This document shows, piece after piece, positions 52,787-63,633 of a DNA stretch of 64,000 bases. The position numbers were made by a program, and so were the translations under genes. The DNA comes from Sporothrix humicola. Its lineage: Eukaryota > Ascomycota > Sordariomycetes > Ophiostomatales > Ophiostomataceae. The notes beneath the pieces are model-generated. The model searched no databases, was not told where the DNA came from, and saw only the letters and a program-made list of their open reading frames with translations. Each line of letters starts with the position of its first letter. The stretch's first letter is position 1. The DNA lies in the NCBI GenBank assembly GCA_021396245.1, contig WNYE01000046.1:157608-221607 (forward strand), in the 5' to 3' direction.

Positions 52787-55132
52787 ATGGATTCCGCCAT
52801 GGAGGACGGGATCACCAACCCGCCAGCACATGGCCACGGCCACCATCAAACCCCCAGCATCAACGACAAGAAGATCACAAACAACCTTGCCGACCAGAAA
52901 CCGCTCCCCGACCCGCGCGAGCTTTCTGCCAAGCCGTCCGTCTCGACGGCCGAGACCGCCAACAGCGAAACCGACATCGAGCGCGCCGAGACAAACACAC
53001 CCCCGACCAACGACGCCGCCTCCTCCCAAGGCATGCAGCGCACCGACTCGCAAGAATCCAACGGCTCCAATGCCACAGCCAACACCGGCACCAGCGACGA
53101 AAAGGGCGGCGAGAAGGGCGGCAAGGCTGGCAGCGGCGGTAAGGGCGGCCGTAAGAAGAAGTCCCAGCGCTTCTACTGCACAGCCTTCGAGGGCTGCACC
53201 CTCAGTTTCACCCGCAGCGAACACCTCGCCCGCCACATTCGCAAACACACCGGCGAGCGGCCCTTTGAGTGCTTCTGCTCGCGCCGCTTCTCGCGCCTCG
53301 ACAATTTGAGGCAGCACGCCCAGACCGTCCACCAGAACGAGGAGATCCCCATCGGCTCGCTGGCCGCCACCGGCACCCGCTTCCAGCGCCAGGTCGGCCG
53401 CCAGACCCAGGCCCGCATGACGCCCATCCCCGACGTGCGTGCCCGCTCCAACAGCCTGAGCGGCCCCGGCCGTGGTCATCACGCAAAGTCGTACTCCATG
53501 TCGCACATTGGCGGCCCCGGTCCCAGTCCCTACATGGGTGGGCCTCCGGTTGGGCCTCCTGGGCCGCCTGGACCTCCGGGAGCCGGGCCTGGACCTGCGC
53601 CTGGTCCCTCGGGCGATCTTCGTGATTTACGCGGCCAGCGCGACCTACACCGCCCGCCGCCGCTGTCCACCTACCCTGCGCCTCCGCCTCACTACCAGCA
53701 CCAGCCTCAGCACCCGTACCCGCCGCAACCCCCACACGGGCACCAACACCCCGAGGGCTACCGCCCCGTTACACCGCCAGAGATGACCACACCTACCTCG
53801 ACGACCTTCTCGAACGGCCCCGGCAGCCCTCGTTGGGGCCCGAGCGGTGGTGTGCCGCCTTCGCCATACGCCAGCAACGCACGTCCCCACAGCATGTACG
53901 GCCCCAACGAGACGCCCACCCACAACCGCCGCCTCAGCATGCCGTCTGGCCCCGGCCCCGACTACTACCAATCGCCCACCGGTCCTGCTCCCAACAACAG
54001 CCTGCACATGTACTCGGCTAGCGCCTCCAGCAACGGCGGCTTCTTCTCCTCGCCCAGCCGTGGTCCCAGTGGTCCAAACGGTCGCCCTGGTTCGCCTGAT
54101 GGCTCTGTTGCCTGGTCTCGCCGCGACTCGGTCGGCTCCGTCACGACTCCTAACATGGACGACCGCCGCCGCACATGGCACACAGGTCCCCGCGACCCGC
54201 GCGGTGAATTTAGCCGCTACCCCGCGAATGCGCCCGTGCCGCCGCCCCGCGCTCCCTCGCCGCGCCACCAGCCCGGTCTGCGCCTGCCTGGTATCAACTC
54301 GCTGCTAGAGCGCGCCTCGTCGCCCATGGCCGTCGATGCCCAGCCTCAGCCTGGCCCGACTGGTCCTTCTGGCCCCTCGCACGTCAGCCGCCCGTCGTCT
54401 GGCCACTGGGAGGGTCTGCAGAACGGCATCGATCGCCTTGATATCGCCTCGCCGACACAGCCTCAGCGTTCTTACAACGGGCCTGTCCCGGAGGACCCCT
54501 TCCAACGCGAGCGTGAGCAGCACGATCGCGAGTTCCGCGAACGGGAGTACCGTGAACAGGAATACCGCGAACAGGAACTGCGCGAGCGGGAGCTGCGGGA
54601 ACGCGAGTACCGCGAGCGTGAGTACAGCCGGCCCGACAGCCGGCCCGAGTACAGCAACTACGAATGGCGCGACGTCAATGTCCACCACGAGGATCCCCGC
54701 GGCGGCCCGCCGATGCATCCTGGCTATGGTCGTGGCTACGGCAGCACCCGTGGCCACCAGCACACCATGTCGGCGCCAGCCATCAACGGCCCGTCGTCAC
54801 GCCAGTCGAGACGCCAGGCCTGGTACAACGGCCCTCTTGGCGGTGCTGGTGGCGGTGTTGGTGCTGGTGGCAGCAACAGCCCGCGCAGTCCTCTCAACGG
54901 CCGCGTCGAGCGCATGGTTCACCCCAACATCAACGGCTTCACGGGTTTCCCGGCGCGCAGCAGCGGCGTCCCGCAGACGGTGCACGAGCACCCTGTTCAG
55001 GAGCAGACCCCGCACTCGCCCGTGACGCCTGTGACGCCCGTGGCCGAGCCGTCACGGAGCTACGGCCGCCTGGACGCCTTCTGCGATATTGTCACGGCCG
55101 CTACCAACGAAGCCAAAAAGGCCGGCCAGTAG
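52787..55132 (+). CDS. C2H2 zinc-finger transcription factor (781 aa)
   Basis: DNA-binding regulator with two adjacent fingers. Finger 1 uses Cys131, Cys137, His150 and His154 (CTAFEGC, then SEHLARHIRKH). Finger 2 uses Cys162, Cys164, His177 and His182 with the short CxC spacing (ECFC, then RLDNLRQHAQTVH), joined by the usual TGERPF linker. After finger 2 comes a conserved extension SLAATGTRFQRQ. The remaining 580 residues are disordered and Pro/Gly/Ser-rich, with a Glu-Arg-Tyr repeat (REREYREREY type) at about 570-620. A basic KKK patch before finger 1 may aid nuclear import. It is a single coding exon. It belongs to a fungal family with RSEHLARHIRKHTGERPF-type fingers, and I cannot name the orthologue. 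Confidence 0.88.
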   Translation: MDSAMEDGITNPPAHGHGHHQTPSINDKKITNNLADQKPLPDPRELSAKPSVSTAETANSETDIERAETNTPPTNDAASSQGMQRTDSQESNGSNATANTGTSDEKGGEKGGKAGSGGKGGRKKKSQRFYCTAFEGCTLSFTRSEHLARHIRKHTGERPFECFCSRRFSRLDNLRQHAQTVHQNEEIPIGSLAATGTRFQRQVGRQTQARMTPIPDVRARSNSLSGPGRGHHAKSYSMSHIGGPGPSPYMGGPPVGPPGPPGPPGAGPGPAPGPSGDLRDLRGQRDLHRPPPLSTYPAPPPHYQHQPQHPYPPQPPHGHQHPEGYRPVTPPEMTTPTSTTFSNGPGSPRWGPSGGVPPSPYASNARPHSMYGPNETPTHNRRLSMPSGPGPDYYQSPTGPAPNNSLHMYSASASSNGGFFSSPSRGPSGPNGRPGSPDGSVAWSRRDSVGSVTTPNMDDRRRTWHTGPRDPRGEFSRYPANAPVPPPRAPSPRHQPGLRLPGINSLLERASSPMAVDAQPQPGPTGPSGPSHVSRPSSGHWEGLQNGIDRLDIASPTQPQRSYNGPVPEDPFQREREQHDREFREREYREQEYREQELRERELREREYREREYSRPDSRPEYSNYEWRDVNVHHEDPRGGPPMHPGYGRGYGSTRGHQHTMSAPAINGPSSRQSRRQAWYNGPLGGAGGGVGAGGSNSPRSPLNGRVERMVHPNINGFTGFPARSSGVPQTVHEHPVQEQTPHSPVTPVTPVAEPSRSYGRLDAFCDIVTAATNEAKKAGQ

Positions 55133-56847
55133 CCGCGTCCCGGCCACTGTGCGTGCCGCTGTGGCTGTTAGCAAGCGCATTTTTATTCTCGCATTCTTTT
55201 CTTTTGCATTTTCATTTATCACTATTATGACTGCCCACGACTGTTTTTCTTTTTTTGTCTTCCTTTTGGGTATACCTTTGCCTTTTGAGTTTGTTTTGTT
55301 CTCTTGTTTTGGCCGGCCTGTTTGTTTCTTTCCCGTCTTGCACGTTTCCTCGGTTTCCATGCATTTGCATTTGTTTTGTTATGCACTGCGAGTTGCATCT
55401 TGGAGTTTGATACCTTTTGCTTTTCTTTCATTCTGCATGCGACTTTGTTTCTGTTGGCGTTCATGGCGTTGTGTTTCTTTTACAGTTTATTATTATTTGT
55501 CTCTGTCTCTGTCACGCACACTACTTATACCCCTCAAGATTTTTTCTGGACTTTGTTTTTGAAGTTGGTGCGGCTTCTGTTTAATGTTTCATGTTTTTAC
55601 TCTTTTGGTCTTTTGGACTTTTTTTCGTTCTTGATTATCGTCTACCGGGTATGGCTATTGGATATTGGGATATTGGGATATTGGATTTGGATTATTGTCT
55701 TACGTTTTCTTTTTCTCTCTCCCCGTCACTCTTCACTCTTGTTCGCATAACCTTTTTGTTATCGTTTTATCATGTTTTATATCACGCTACGGCGACCCTC
55801 CGATCGTTTAGAACATTATACCAATTCATGGCTCTTGTGCCTTTGTTTATTCAAATCTTTGCTTGGCGCTTTGACTTTGTGAGTGTGATGTGCTTGTTAG
55901 TGCTACTGTGGTGGTGCTTTAGGCTCGTTGTCTTGTAGAGTCCTAGACGTTGTCCTCCATACAAGCCACTCACGCATTATCTGTATATTCATAGCCTTGC
56001 ATATACATTAATCTATCATTTTAGTTGATTTTTATTTGTCGTTCTTCATTTGCATATATACTTATAGAATTTAATTGTTTTTATTGTTGATAATACGAAT
56101 AAAAATTGAAGAAAATTGAAGAAAAAAACCTCGAAGAAAAACCCCAAAATGAGAAATTTCCCTTTTAAAAGCCACTCCGCAGAATACAATAAAGCGTCAA
56201 GTTTTCCATCATTTAGAAAAGATTGCAGATAATTGAATTTGCAAATCACCCACCTCCTTGTTTTGGTGCTCTACTTGAAGCCTGTCATGTCTTTGCCATG
56301 TTCTGATGCTGGGCCACATTACCGTGCTGATCGTCATCACACTGCCAAGCGTCATTATGAGTAATGGCCGTCAGCGCACTACTGTCACATTCACACAAAA
56401 ATTCAAAGTTCTTGTTCACATCTTCACTTGTGTGCACTTTTTGGTAACCAAAAATCATAGTCTATTCGTGGTTTTTCGTTCTTGTACAATCCCGTATCCA
56501 AAAATGAGCCAAAAGCATATGTACTAATCAAAAAGAAGCAGAAACAATAAAAGCAAAAGCAAAGCAAAACACCCGCCCATCGTTGCATCCTCGTGTCGTA
56601 GTAATTGATAAGTCAAAAGTCAAAATTGGTTCCTTGTGACGCCGTATGAATGGATAAACAGATAACATCCTTCTTTCCCAGTCGGTCATGTTGTTTGTTG
56701 TATGTGTAGTGTTTGTATGTGGTGTGTAATGTAAAAGAAACCCGTAAAATCGATCAAGCATTAACGCGGCGTTTCAATGGGGGCCGTGGGTCGTGCAATA
56801 AAATAAACAATAATGAGAAGGTAGAGTCAACTGTTCATTGTACTCCC
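55133..56847. other. Convergent 3' flanks, T-rich
   Basis: T-rich on the plus strand (55180-55900), probably the 3' UTR of the zinc-finger gene, then AT-rich sequence. Phe-rich open frames of 100-150 residues are composition artefacts. GATATTGGGATATTGG repeats near 55660. Confidence 0.4.
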
Positions 56848-58581
56848 CTAAATGTCCAGCATGCTGCGCACCTGCTGGGCAGGACCCGACAGCGACACCA
56901 GTGTGCCGGCCGAGTTGCTGCGGGTCGACTGCTGGCCCTGGCCGGTAGTGGCCGTGGACTGCTGGCGCGTCCTACCGCGGGTGCTGGCGGTGTCGCCGTC
57001 CACATAGGGCGGCGGGCCTTCCTGCATCAGCTCGGCGCGGCGCTCATCGGGGGTGGGCGCGGCGGCCTCGCCGGGGAAGAGCATGCTCGCCACCACAGCC
57101 ATGGTGCGCTCGCTGCGGCGGCGGTCGGACTTGCCGGCATAGGTCTCGAACTGGGGCGGGCGGGAGGAGCCGCCGCCGTAAATCGAAGAAGCGGCGGTCG
57201 TAGTGCGCGAAATGGGACCCATCTCGACCGACTCGCCGTTGGCAGCGCCCGCCTCCATCTCGCGGGCGCGGTTGGCCATGGCCTGGTCGATGCCGCGGGT
57301 GGTGGCACGGCCGCCGCCGACCTCGCGGACGTTGCGGGCGATGCGGTCGCGCATGCTCTCGCCGTCGGGAATGTAGTCGCCGTTGACGCGCTGCCACCAG
57401 GCGGGCTTGTGGACGATGCCGAGCTCGCGGTCCTGCTCGGCGCCCCGGACGCGGCGCTGCCGGATGAGCTCGCGGTCCTCGTTGGGGGCGATCCAGCCGT
57501 AGATGCACTGGATGAAGAGGATGAGAAGGGCCGGGGTGTAGCCGCCCAGGTAAATGGGCAGGCGGTCGCCGGTGACCTTGAGGACAGACCACTGGAACTC
57601 CCAGGCGCACAGGGCCTGGTACGCGATCATGGCGAGCGACAGGAACAGCAGGACCATGAGACGCGGCGGCGTGCTGGCGACGACGCCGACGGCGCGGTTG
57701 AAGATGCCGCGGTTGCGCGGCAGGTAGTGCTTGATGGAGTGGCGCAGCGAGACGACCGTCACAAGCCACGCGGCCAGCAGCAAGAAGGCGGCAATCTTGA
57801 AGCGCGTGTCGGTGGCGTTGGGCTGGGCAATGTCGGTGATCTGCTCGGGGCTGCGCTGCTTCTCGATGCTGCCCCAGCTGCGCGGGACGACCAAAAAGAA
57901 GTTGAGCCACAAGAACAGGTAAAAGACCAGCGGGATCAGCAGCTCAAACTTGTAGCGGCGGTCGTCCTCGCCGAGCACAAACGGGTTCGGGTCAATGTAC
58001 TGGCGCTCCATCCACGAGCCCCAGTGGCGCACGGCCTCCCAGACCAGCGCCATCGTGCACATCTGCAGCAGGTACCAGAAGAAAGCCGTCAGCACAATCG
58101 GCAGCTCCGGCAGGTAGTAGCGGTCGACGTCAATGTTCATGAACAGCGATATAAACGCCGCCACGCACACCAGGATGCCCCAGTACCACTGCCAGCGCCG
58201 CCCAATGGGCCGGAACCGCTTCTCGGGCGGCAAGAACATGCGGCCGTGCTTGCGCAGGTTCATCAGGATGAAGAACAGGGCCACGGCATACGCCACCGCA
58301 AAGCCAATGCCGATCTTGGCCCGCGGGCCGATCGGGTTGACCGGCGAGTAGCACGACGTCGAGTTGATAAACGTGCCATTGGGGTACAGCAGCGTCGGCG
58401 TGTAGGGCGCAAATGTCAGCAGACAGCGCGAGCCATTGGACAGCGTGCCGTTGCTAAACAGCGTGTAGTTCCAGTGCTCGAGCGCCGTCAGGTTGAAGTG
58501 CACGCCGGCGACGAGCGTGTCCGACGAGTTGGCGCCGCCGGGGAACGCGAGGATCTCGCGGGCGTCGAAAACGTTGCCCAT
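56848..58581 (-). CDS. Seven-transmembrane protein with sequon-rich N-terminus (577 aa; DUF2434-like)
   Basis: Polytopic membrane protein of unknown function, resembling the fungal DUF2434 family. The N-terminal 85 residues carry seven Asn-X-Ser/Thr sequons and two to three cysteines. Hydrophobic segments lie at about 90-109, 132-150, 160-181, 213-232, 262-279, 308-327 and 344-363. The first loop (RKHGRMFLPPEKRFRPIGRR) is strongly basic, so by the positive-inside rule the N-terminus is outside and the 210-residue Ser/Arg-rich tail is cytosolic. That is the topology of a G-protein-coupled receptor, although no family motif of a known receptor class is recognised. There is no cleavable signal peptide. 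It is a single exon. Confidence 0.82.
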   Translation of the reverse strand: MGNVFDAREILAFPGGANSSDTLVAGVHFNLTALEHWNYTLFSNGTLSNGSRCLLTFAPYTPTLLYPNGTFINSTSCYSPVNPIGPRAKIGIGFAVAYAVALFFILMNLRKHGRMFLPPEKRFRPIGRRWQWYWGILVCVAAFISLFMNIDVDRYYLPELPIVLTAFFWYLLQMCTMALVWEAVRHWGSWMERQYIDPNPFVLGEDDRRYKFELLIPLVFYLFLWLNFFLVVPRSWGSIEKQRSPEQITDIAQPNATDTRFKIAAFLLLAAWLVTVVSLRHSIKHYLPRNRGIFNRAVGVVASTPPRLMVLLFLSLAMIAYQALCAWEFQWSVLKVTGDRLPIYLGGYTPALLILFIQCIYGWIAPNEDRELIRQRRVRGAEQDRELGIVHKPAWWQRVNGDYIPDGESMRDRIARNVREVGGGRATTRGIDQAMANRAREMEAGAANGESVEMGPISRTTTAASSIYGGGSSRPPQFETYAGKSDRRRSERTMAVVASMLFPGEAAAPTPDERRAELMQEGPPPYVDGDTASTRGRTRQQSTATTGQGQQSTRSNSAGTLVSLSGPAQQVRSMLDI

Positions 58582-60328
58582 GGTGGAGGGTTGTGTTGTG
58601 AAGAGGAGATTGTTGATATTGTCGAGAGGGAGATGTCAGAAGAGAGAGGATAAAGGATGGGTCGGAAAGTTGTCGACGAGGCTCTGCTCAGACCATTCCT
58701 TGGCAGAGATGCGGCTGGGGATGTCGGGACGGTGTCGTGAGGTCGAAAAGCGTGGGACTTGCACGGTACTGTCGGAGAGTACAAACTGGTACAAGTACGT
58801 CGTAAAAGTGAAGCTATTCGCAATTGACGCAGACAGTGACGCCGAACAGCCTCAATCGAAAGAGGATATCCAGGACACACCAACTTGATTGATCCCAAAA
58901 ACAAGAGAGACGGCAAATAACGAAAAAGAAAGAGAGATGCAACAAGAAAAGAAAAACACGACAGAAAAAAAGAGACTGAAGAGAATGTCCCAAAAAAAAG
59001 AAAAGAAAACAGCGCCAAAGGCAAGGCGCGGGAGTTTACGTTAGGTCGTTCCTACTGCCAGTCGTCCAGCGACCACTGGCGCGAGTCGTATTATTTTTTT
59101 ACTGGGTCCGCGGTCGTTATGCTCGCCATTCGCTCTTTCCTTTCCCACAGCCCGTCTTGCATGACTGAGGTCATTGGAAGGACCCAAGGACGGACCAAAG
59201 AGAGAGAGGCAGGGAAGGCACGGCCGCTGTAACAGCGGTGGCGGGGAAAGATTTTCTAGCCTAGTTTGGCTCTTTGGTGCGCTTGGCCTCTGGCTCCTTC
59301 TCTTTGGCAGAAGACGCCTTCCATGCCGAGTGTCCGGGAGCGAAAAGCGGGAAGGAGCACCTGTGAGAGAGCGACAAAAGAACAAGGAAAGAGCGATTTG
59401 TTTTCGTTTTCTGGTTACAGTGAGCGATTAACAGCGCCCAGGGACAGCACCAGCGCTGTGAGCGGATAGACCGGGTCAGCAGGGCTCCAGCCAATTTCGT
59501 TTTACAGGCACCACCACATCACTGGCAGAAGAATGAATGCCTTTGTCAGGAACATTTTACACGCATTTTTGAGAACAGGTTCGTCCACGCTAACACCGCG
59601 GAGTGAGCGGATTGCCCGGAACGCGAATTACGAGCAGAGGCTCAAAGAGGGAAGGAACGACGCTGCAAGAGACCAAGACTCTCCAAGACAATTACCAGAA
59701 ACCGAAACACGAGAGGCAGGGACGACAGGCAGGGACAATCGACAAGGCAGGCACAAGAACAAGAACAATAAAACGAAAAAGGAAAGAGCGAATCGCGAAC
59801 AACTGCCACGATCAACACTGTCAATCTGCAGAAGCCTGTCTTCTTGAAACTGTAAAACGTGAATGTCTGTCTTCAAAACATAGGCTTCACAAAAAGTCAC
59901 CGAAATGAGAGTCCACTACCCACTTCGGTATCGTTCCTGTCCGCCCATGTCTTTTTGTTGTTTATGCCTCGTACAAACAACAAAAACTCGATTCCACTAC
60001 GATCTCCACCCCAGAAATCCACTCACCAAAGAATCCGCTTGACAACGGATCCACTTTCTCTTATCGCGTTTATCTGTGCTCTCAAGCCACATTAATCCAG
60101 CCACACCATCTGGCCAAGCTTTTGCAGCCTCGTAGCGTCGCTTCCACCGCGTCATCGGCATTTTGCGCAGGCCCAAAAAGGCCCCACCAAAATACAGGGC
60201 CCTCCATTGGCCAGCTAGAGCTCGCTGCACTGTGGGGTGTCTGGTGCCAATGCGTCCAGATCGCACCAACTGGCAACAGCCTTCTCCTGAATAGCTCGTC
60301 AGTGTCATATTGACGACACCACGACACC
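58582..60328. other. Divergent intergenic region between the 7-TM and COG5 genes
   Basis: No gene recognised. The 178-residue minus-strand frame at 58488-59024 overlaps the 7-TM gene start and is a Phe/Ser-rich leader shadow. Purine-rich sequence at 58900-59030 and 59600-59800. Confidence 0.35.
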
Positions 60329-61738
60329 ATGTCCCTCACCGACAACCCCCCCTCGCCCGCCATGGTCGACGACGACCAGCCGTCGTACATTGACTACGAG
60401 ACCTTTCTGGCGCCCGAGTTTGACGTCGCCGGCTTTGCCAACTCGCTCGTCCTGACGACCAACGACCCAAACGATGCGCCGCTCGACCTCGCAACGCCGC
60501 TCTCGCGCGTGCTCTTTGACATCCAGGAGATCGACTCGCACATTGACCTACTGACGGCGCGGTCGGCCGTGCCCTTGTTGAGCCACACAAAACAGCAGAC
60601 ACAGGCCAGCACCCGCGTCTTGTCGGAGCTGGAACCCCAGCTGGCCTCGCTCAACGAGACGTACAAGCAGCTCGAGACCAAGGTGATCCAGAAGCACGCC
60701 GAGGCCGAGGAGGTGCGGGCGGTGGCGTCGCGGCTGTGGGAGACGCTGCGGCTCGGGCGGTCGGTTGGCCGGTGTCTGCAGCTGGGACGGCAGCTCGAAG
60801 TACAGAATACAGAGCTACAGGGTGACAAGGACAAGGAAATCGACCACAGGGCGCTGGTGCGGTGTGCACACACGATCCTGTCGCTGCGGGAAGTGCTGCA
60901 GCAAAAGGCACCCGGCGAGGAGGGCCACGGCCTGGACAGGGTGGACGCCATCCGCGCGCTGCAGGAAACGGTGATTGCGCCCATTGAGAAGACGGTGCGC
61001 GACACGTCGGAGCGGATTGTGCGGGAGTTTTCGCTGGGCGCCACCGCGACGGCCCAGCAGAACCTGACGTTTGCCCAGTCGGAAGAGGCCAAGGTGCGGA
61101 CCGTGTCGGCGCTGGTCGCCCTCTACCTGATCTCGCCGACTCCTTTTGGTGGGTCGGCATTGTCGTGGACGCCCACGGTCATGCTGCAGGCCCTCGAGCT
61201 GTACTTGAGGGCTGCCCTCCAGAGCAGCCTGGCCGCGTTGGCACGGTCTCTCGCCGCCCTTCCTACGTTGGACCGCACGCTCGCCGAAGTCGCCGCCCGC
61301 TGCCAAAACATTGTCGCCCTCGAGCAGCTGCTCGCATCGACCAAAGCACCGGCACACCCTCTACGCCACTTGATCGGCGCGTCCGCCCCGTCGTCCGACA
61401 CCCTCCTGCAACCTCTCCTCTCCAAACTCGAGACCGGCTCGCTGCCTGCCTACTTTTGGCGCACCCTCGCCGGCCACCTGTCGCCCCGCGTCCAGGACAT
61501 TATGACCCGCGGCGGCGTAGCGGCACGGACGCTGCGCAGCAACCGCACCAGCGTCGGCGAGTCGATACGGGAGTGCGTTCTCAAGGGGATGCAGACGTCG
61601 GGGGCAGCTACGACAACGAAAGAGAACGGAACGAATGGCACAAAGACGGCCAAGAATGGCACGTCAGGAAGCACAACCAACAACTGGGACCGCGAGATTG
61701 CCGTCATGGTGGGCAGTGTTGTCAACCATTTGCGGTAA
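60329..61738 (+). CDS. COG5: Conserved oligomeric Golgi complex subunit 5 (469 aa)
   Basis: Subunit of the COG tethering complex, which directs retrograde vesicles within the Golgi. The N-terminus has the Cog5 signature YIDYETFLAPEFDVAGFANS. A predicted coiled-coil region follows (LSRVLFDIQEIDSHIDLLTA and on to about 140), as in other CATCHR tethers, then a helical body. The length suits fungal Cog5, which lacks the long C-terminal part of the animal protein. The last 50 residues contain an Asn/Gly/Thr-rich insert before a short conserved end (WDREIAVMVGSVVNHLR). The frame is a single exon. The start at 60329 has ACACCATG context, and an in-frame ATG at 60362 is an alternative. Confidence 0.88.
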   Translation: MSLTDNPPSPAMVDDDQPSYIDYETFLAPEFDVAGFANSLVLTTNDPNDAPLDLATPLSRVLFDIQEIDSHIDLLTARSAVPLLSHTKQQTQASTRVLSELEPQLASLNETYKQLETKVIQKHAEAEEVRAVASRLWETLRLGRSVGRCLQLGRQLEVQNTELQGDKDKEIDHRALVRCAHTILSLREVLQQKAPGEEGHGLDRVDAIRALQETVIAPIEKTVRDTSERIVREFSLGATATAQQNLTFAQSEEAKVRTVSALVALYLISPTPFGGSALSWTPTVMLQALELYLRAALQSSLAALARSLAALPTLDRTLAEVAARCQNIVALEQLLASTKAPAHPLRHLIGASAPSSDTLLQPLLSKLETGSLPAYFWRTLAGHLSPRVQDIMTRGGVAARTLRSNRTSVGESIRECVLKGMQTSGAATTTKENGTNGTKTAKNGTSGSTTNNWDREIAVMVGSVVNHLR

Positions 61739-62463
61739 GGGCGGACACAAATGAGAAACAAAAGCAATGGCAAGGCTGCCAGTTCACATGTACGAGTATA
61801 TATGACCAAAACGAGGATCGTCCTCGAAAGATACAAAATCAATGATACCACGACAGTTTGGTTTTCTTCCATTTACCACTCTCTGCTTTTCTTGTCACAC
61901 TCCTCCTGACTCCTACCTACGACGTATTTACGAGGCTGCGATGCACATCGCTCATCAGCCCTCCGATACTCGCCCGCAGTTTGTTGCATTGGGTCTCTTG
62001 TGGTCGTTATCGATATGGATATCTGACGATCGTTGGATCTTTGGATCTTTTGTCCATTTTATTAGCGCACTCTGAGCGCATCCAGAATACCGAGAATTCC
62101 CCGCGCCAGACGAAGCATGACTCTTCTTTCCCCTGCTGCACTATCGTGAGGTCTATTGACTTTAAAGTAGTCTTGCCCTGCACTTGCTTCAATTGAAAGT
62201 CTCTCCGCATATTTTGGGTCTCCTCATTACGAAATTGGGGTAGGTGAGTCACGGCGACAAATCGACAGAAGAAGGGCAACACGGACAGCAGAGTGAGACT
62301 CGGGGTCTTAGAGGGGAAGACCAAGAGAAGAAGGGCCCAGAAGCACCAAAGAAGCCGTGTTCGGCGCTATTGCTGGCGAGTGCCCCACTTGGCAGGGCCC
62401 ATTGACCATTGACAAACCCGCGCAAAACGCAAAACGGCACGATTTTCGCAGTGTTACAGCGGG
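61739..62463. other. Intergenic region, nothing recognised
   Basis: COG5 3' flank and deformylase upstream region. Short frames only. Confidence 0.3.
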
Positions 62464-62781
62464 ATGGCCAGCATCCCACGACGATTCACTCTGACTTTAA
62501 CAACGGCATCGTCCACATCTTTCAACAAGACTTTCGTTTTTGGTCCTCGCTTCGCTCGATTTCTTCTTCTTTTTTCTCAACACTCAATTGCATCCTCCCC
62601 GACTTCAACTCGACTAATTTCAACCCTCACTCTCTGTCCTCGCTTCGGCCGTGAACGACCCTCGCTGCCCCTCCTCGCAAAGTCGACATCTTCTGTCCCG
62701 CGATCCGATCGTCCTCCTCGACCTTCGTCTCATCGCTACGCTCGTCCTAGATCGCCTCGCCCGCTCGCCGACACCGCCAAC

Positions 62782-63633
62782 ATGTCCAAAGCCCACTACC
62801 TCACGCTGTCGTGCCCCGACAAGCCGGGCATCGTCCACGCCGTGACCGGCGTCCTGGCCGCCCACAACCTGAACGTCCTGGATCTCCAGCAGTTCTCCGA
62901 CCGCGACTCCGAGACGTTCTTTATGCGCGTCCACTTTGGCCCCTCCGAGACCGAGTCCACCGAGTTTTTGGCCGAGCCGTTTGAGAAGCTCGCCGCCGAC
63001 TTCCAGATGAAGTACGACATCCGGCCCGTCGACCGCAAGATGCGCATCCTCATCATGGTCTCCAAGATCGGCCACTGCTTGAACGACCTGCTGTTCCGCG
63101 TCAAGACCGGCCAGCTGCGCGCCGACGTGCCCCTCGTCGTGTCCAACCACCCCGACTTTGCCGACCTCGTCAAGTCGTACGGCATCGAGTTTGTCCACCT
63201 GCCCGTCACCAAGGACACCAAGGCCGCCCAGGAGGCCAAGATCCTCGAGCTCGCCGCCCAGCACAAAATTGAGCTGATCGTGCTCGCCCGCTACATGCAG
63301 GTCCTCTCGCCCACGCTCTGCACCGCCATGTCCGGCCGCATCATCAACATCCACCACTCGTTCCTGCCCTCCTTCAAGGGCGCCAAGCCCTACCACCAGG
63401 CGTATGACCGTGGCGTCAAGATCATCGGCGCCACCGCCCATTTCGTGACGGCCGACCTCGACGAAGGCCCCATTATCGAGCAGGACGTCGCCCGCGTCGA
63501 CCACAGCATGAGCGCCAAGGCGTTGGTGGACGAGGGCTCCAATGTCGAGAGCCGCGTGCTGGCGGCCGCCGTCAAGGGCTACGCCGAGCGCAAGGTCTTT
63601 CTCAACGGCACCAAGACGGTCGTCTTCAACTAA
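62782..63633 (+). CDS. purU: Formyltetrahydrofolate deformylase (283 aa)
   Basis: Hydrolyses 10-formyl-tetrahydrofolate to formate and tetrahydrofolate, balancing one-carbon pools. An N-terminal ACT domain (about 1-85, starting LTLSCPDKPGIVHAVTGVLA) precedes a formyltransferase-like hydrolase domain. The catalytic residues of this fold are present: Asn189 and His191 in NIHHS, and Asp227 in DLDEGP. The length of 283 is close to the 280 of bacterial PurU. The frame stays open upstream to an ATG at 62464, which would add 106 residues rich in Arg, Ser and Thr and poor in acidic residues, like a mitochondrial presequence. I chose 62782 because family homology begins there. It follows COG5 on the same strand. 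Confidence 0.92.
   Translation: MSKAHYLTLSCPDKPGIVHAVTGVLAAHNLNVLDLQQFSDRDSETFFMRVHFGPSETESTEFLAEPFEKLAADFQMKYDIRPVDRKMRILIMVSKIGHCLNDLLFRVKTGQLRADVPLVVSNHPDFADLVKSYGIEFVHLPVTKDTKAAQEAKILELAAQHKIELIVLARYMQVLSPTLCTAMSGRIINIHHSFLPSFKGAKPYHQAYDRGVKIIGATAHFVTADLDEGPIIEQDVARVDHSMSAKALVDEGSNVESRVLAAAVKGYAERKVFLNGTKTVVFN

Noticed and set aside
56713..58653. 646-residue plus-strand frame opposite the 7-TM gene
   Set aside because: Antisense shadow. The minus strand shows clear membrane helices and sequons, while this frame is Arg/His/Gln-rich without a domain.
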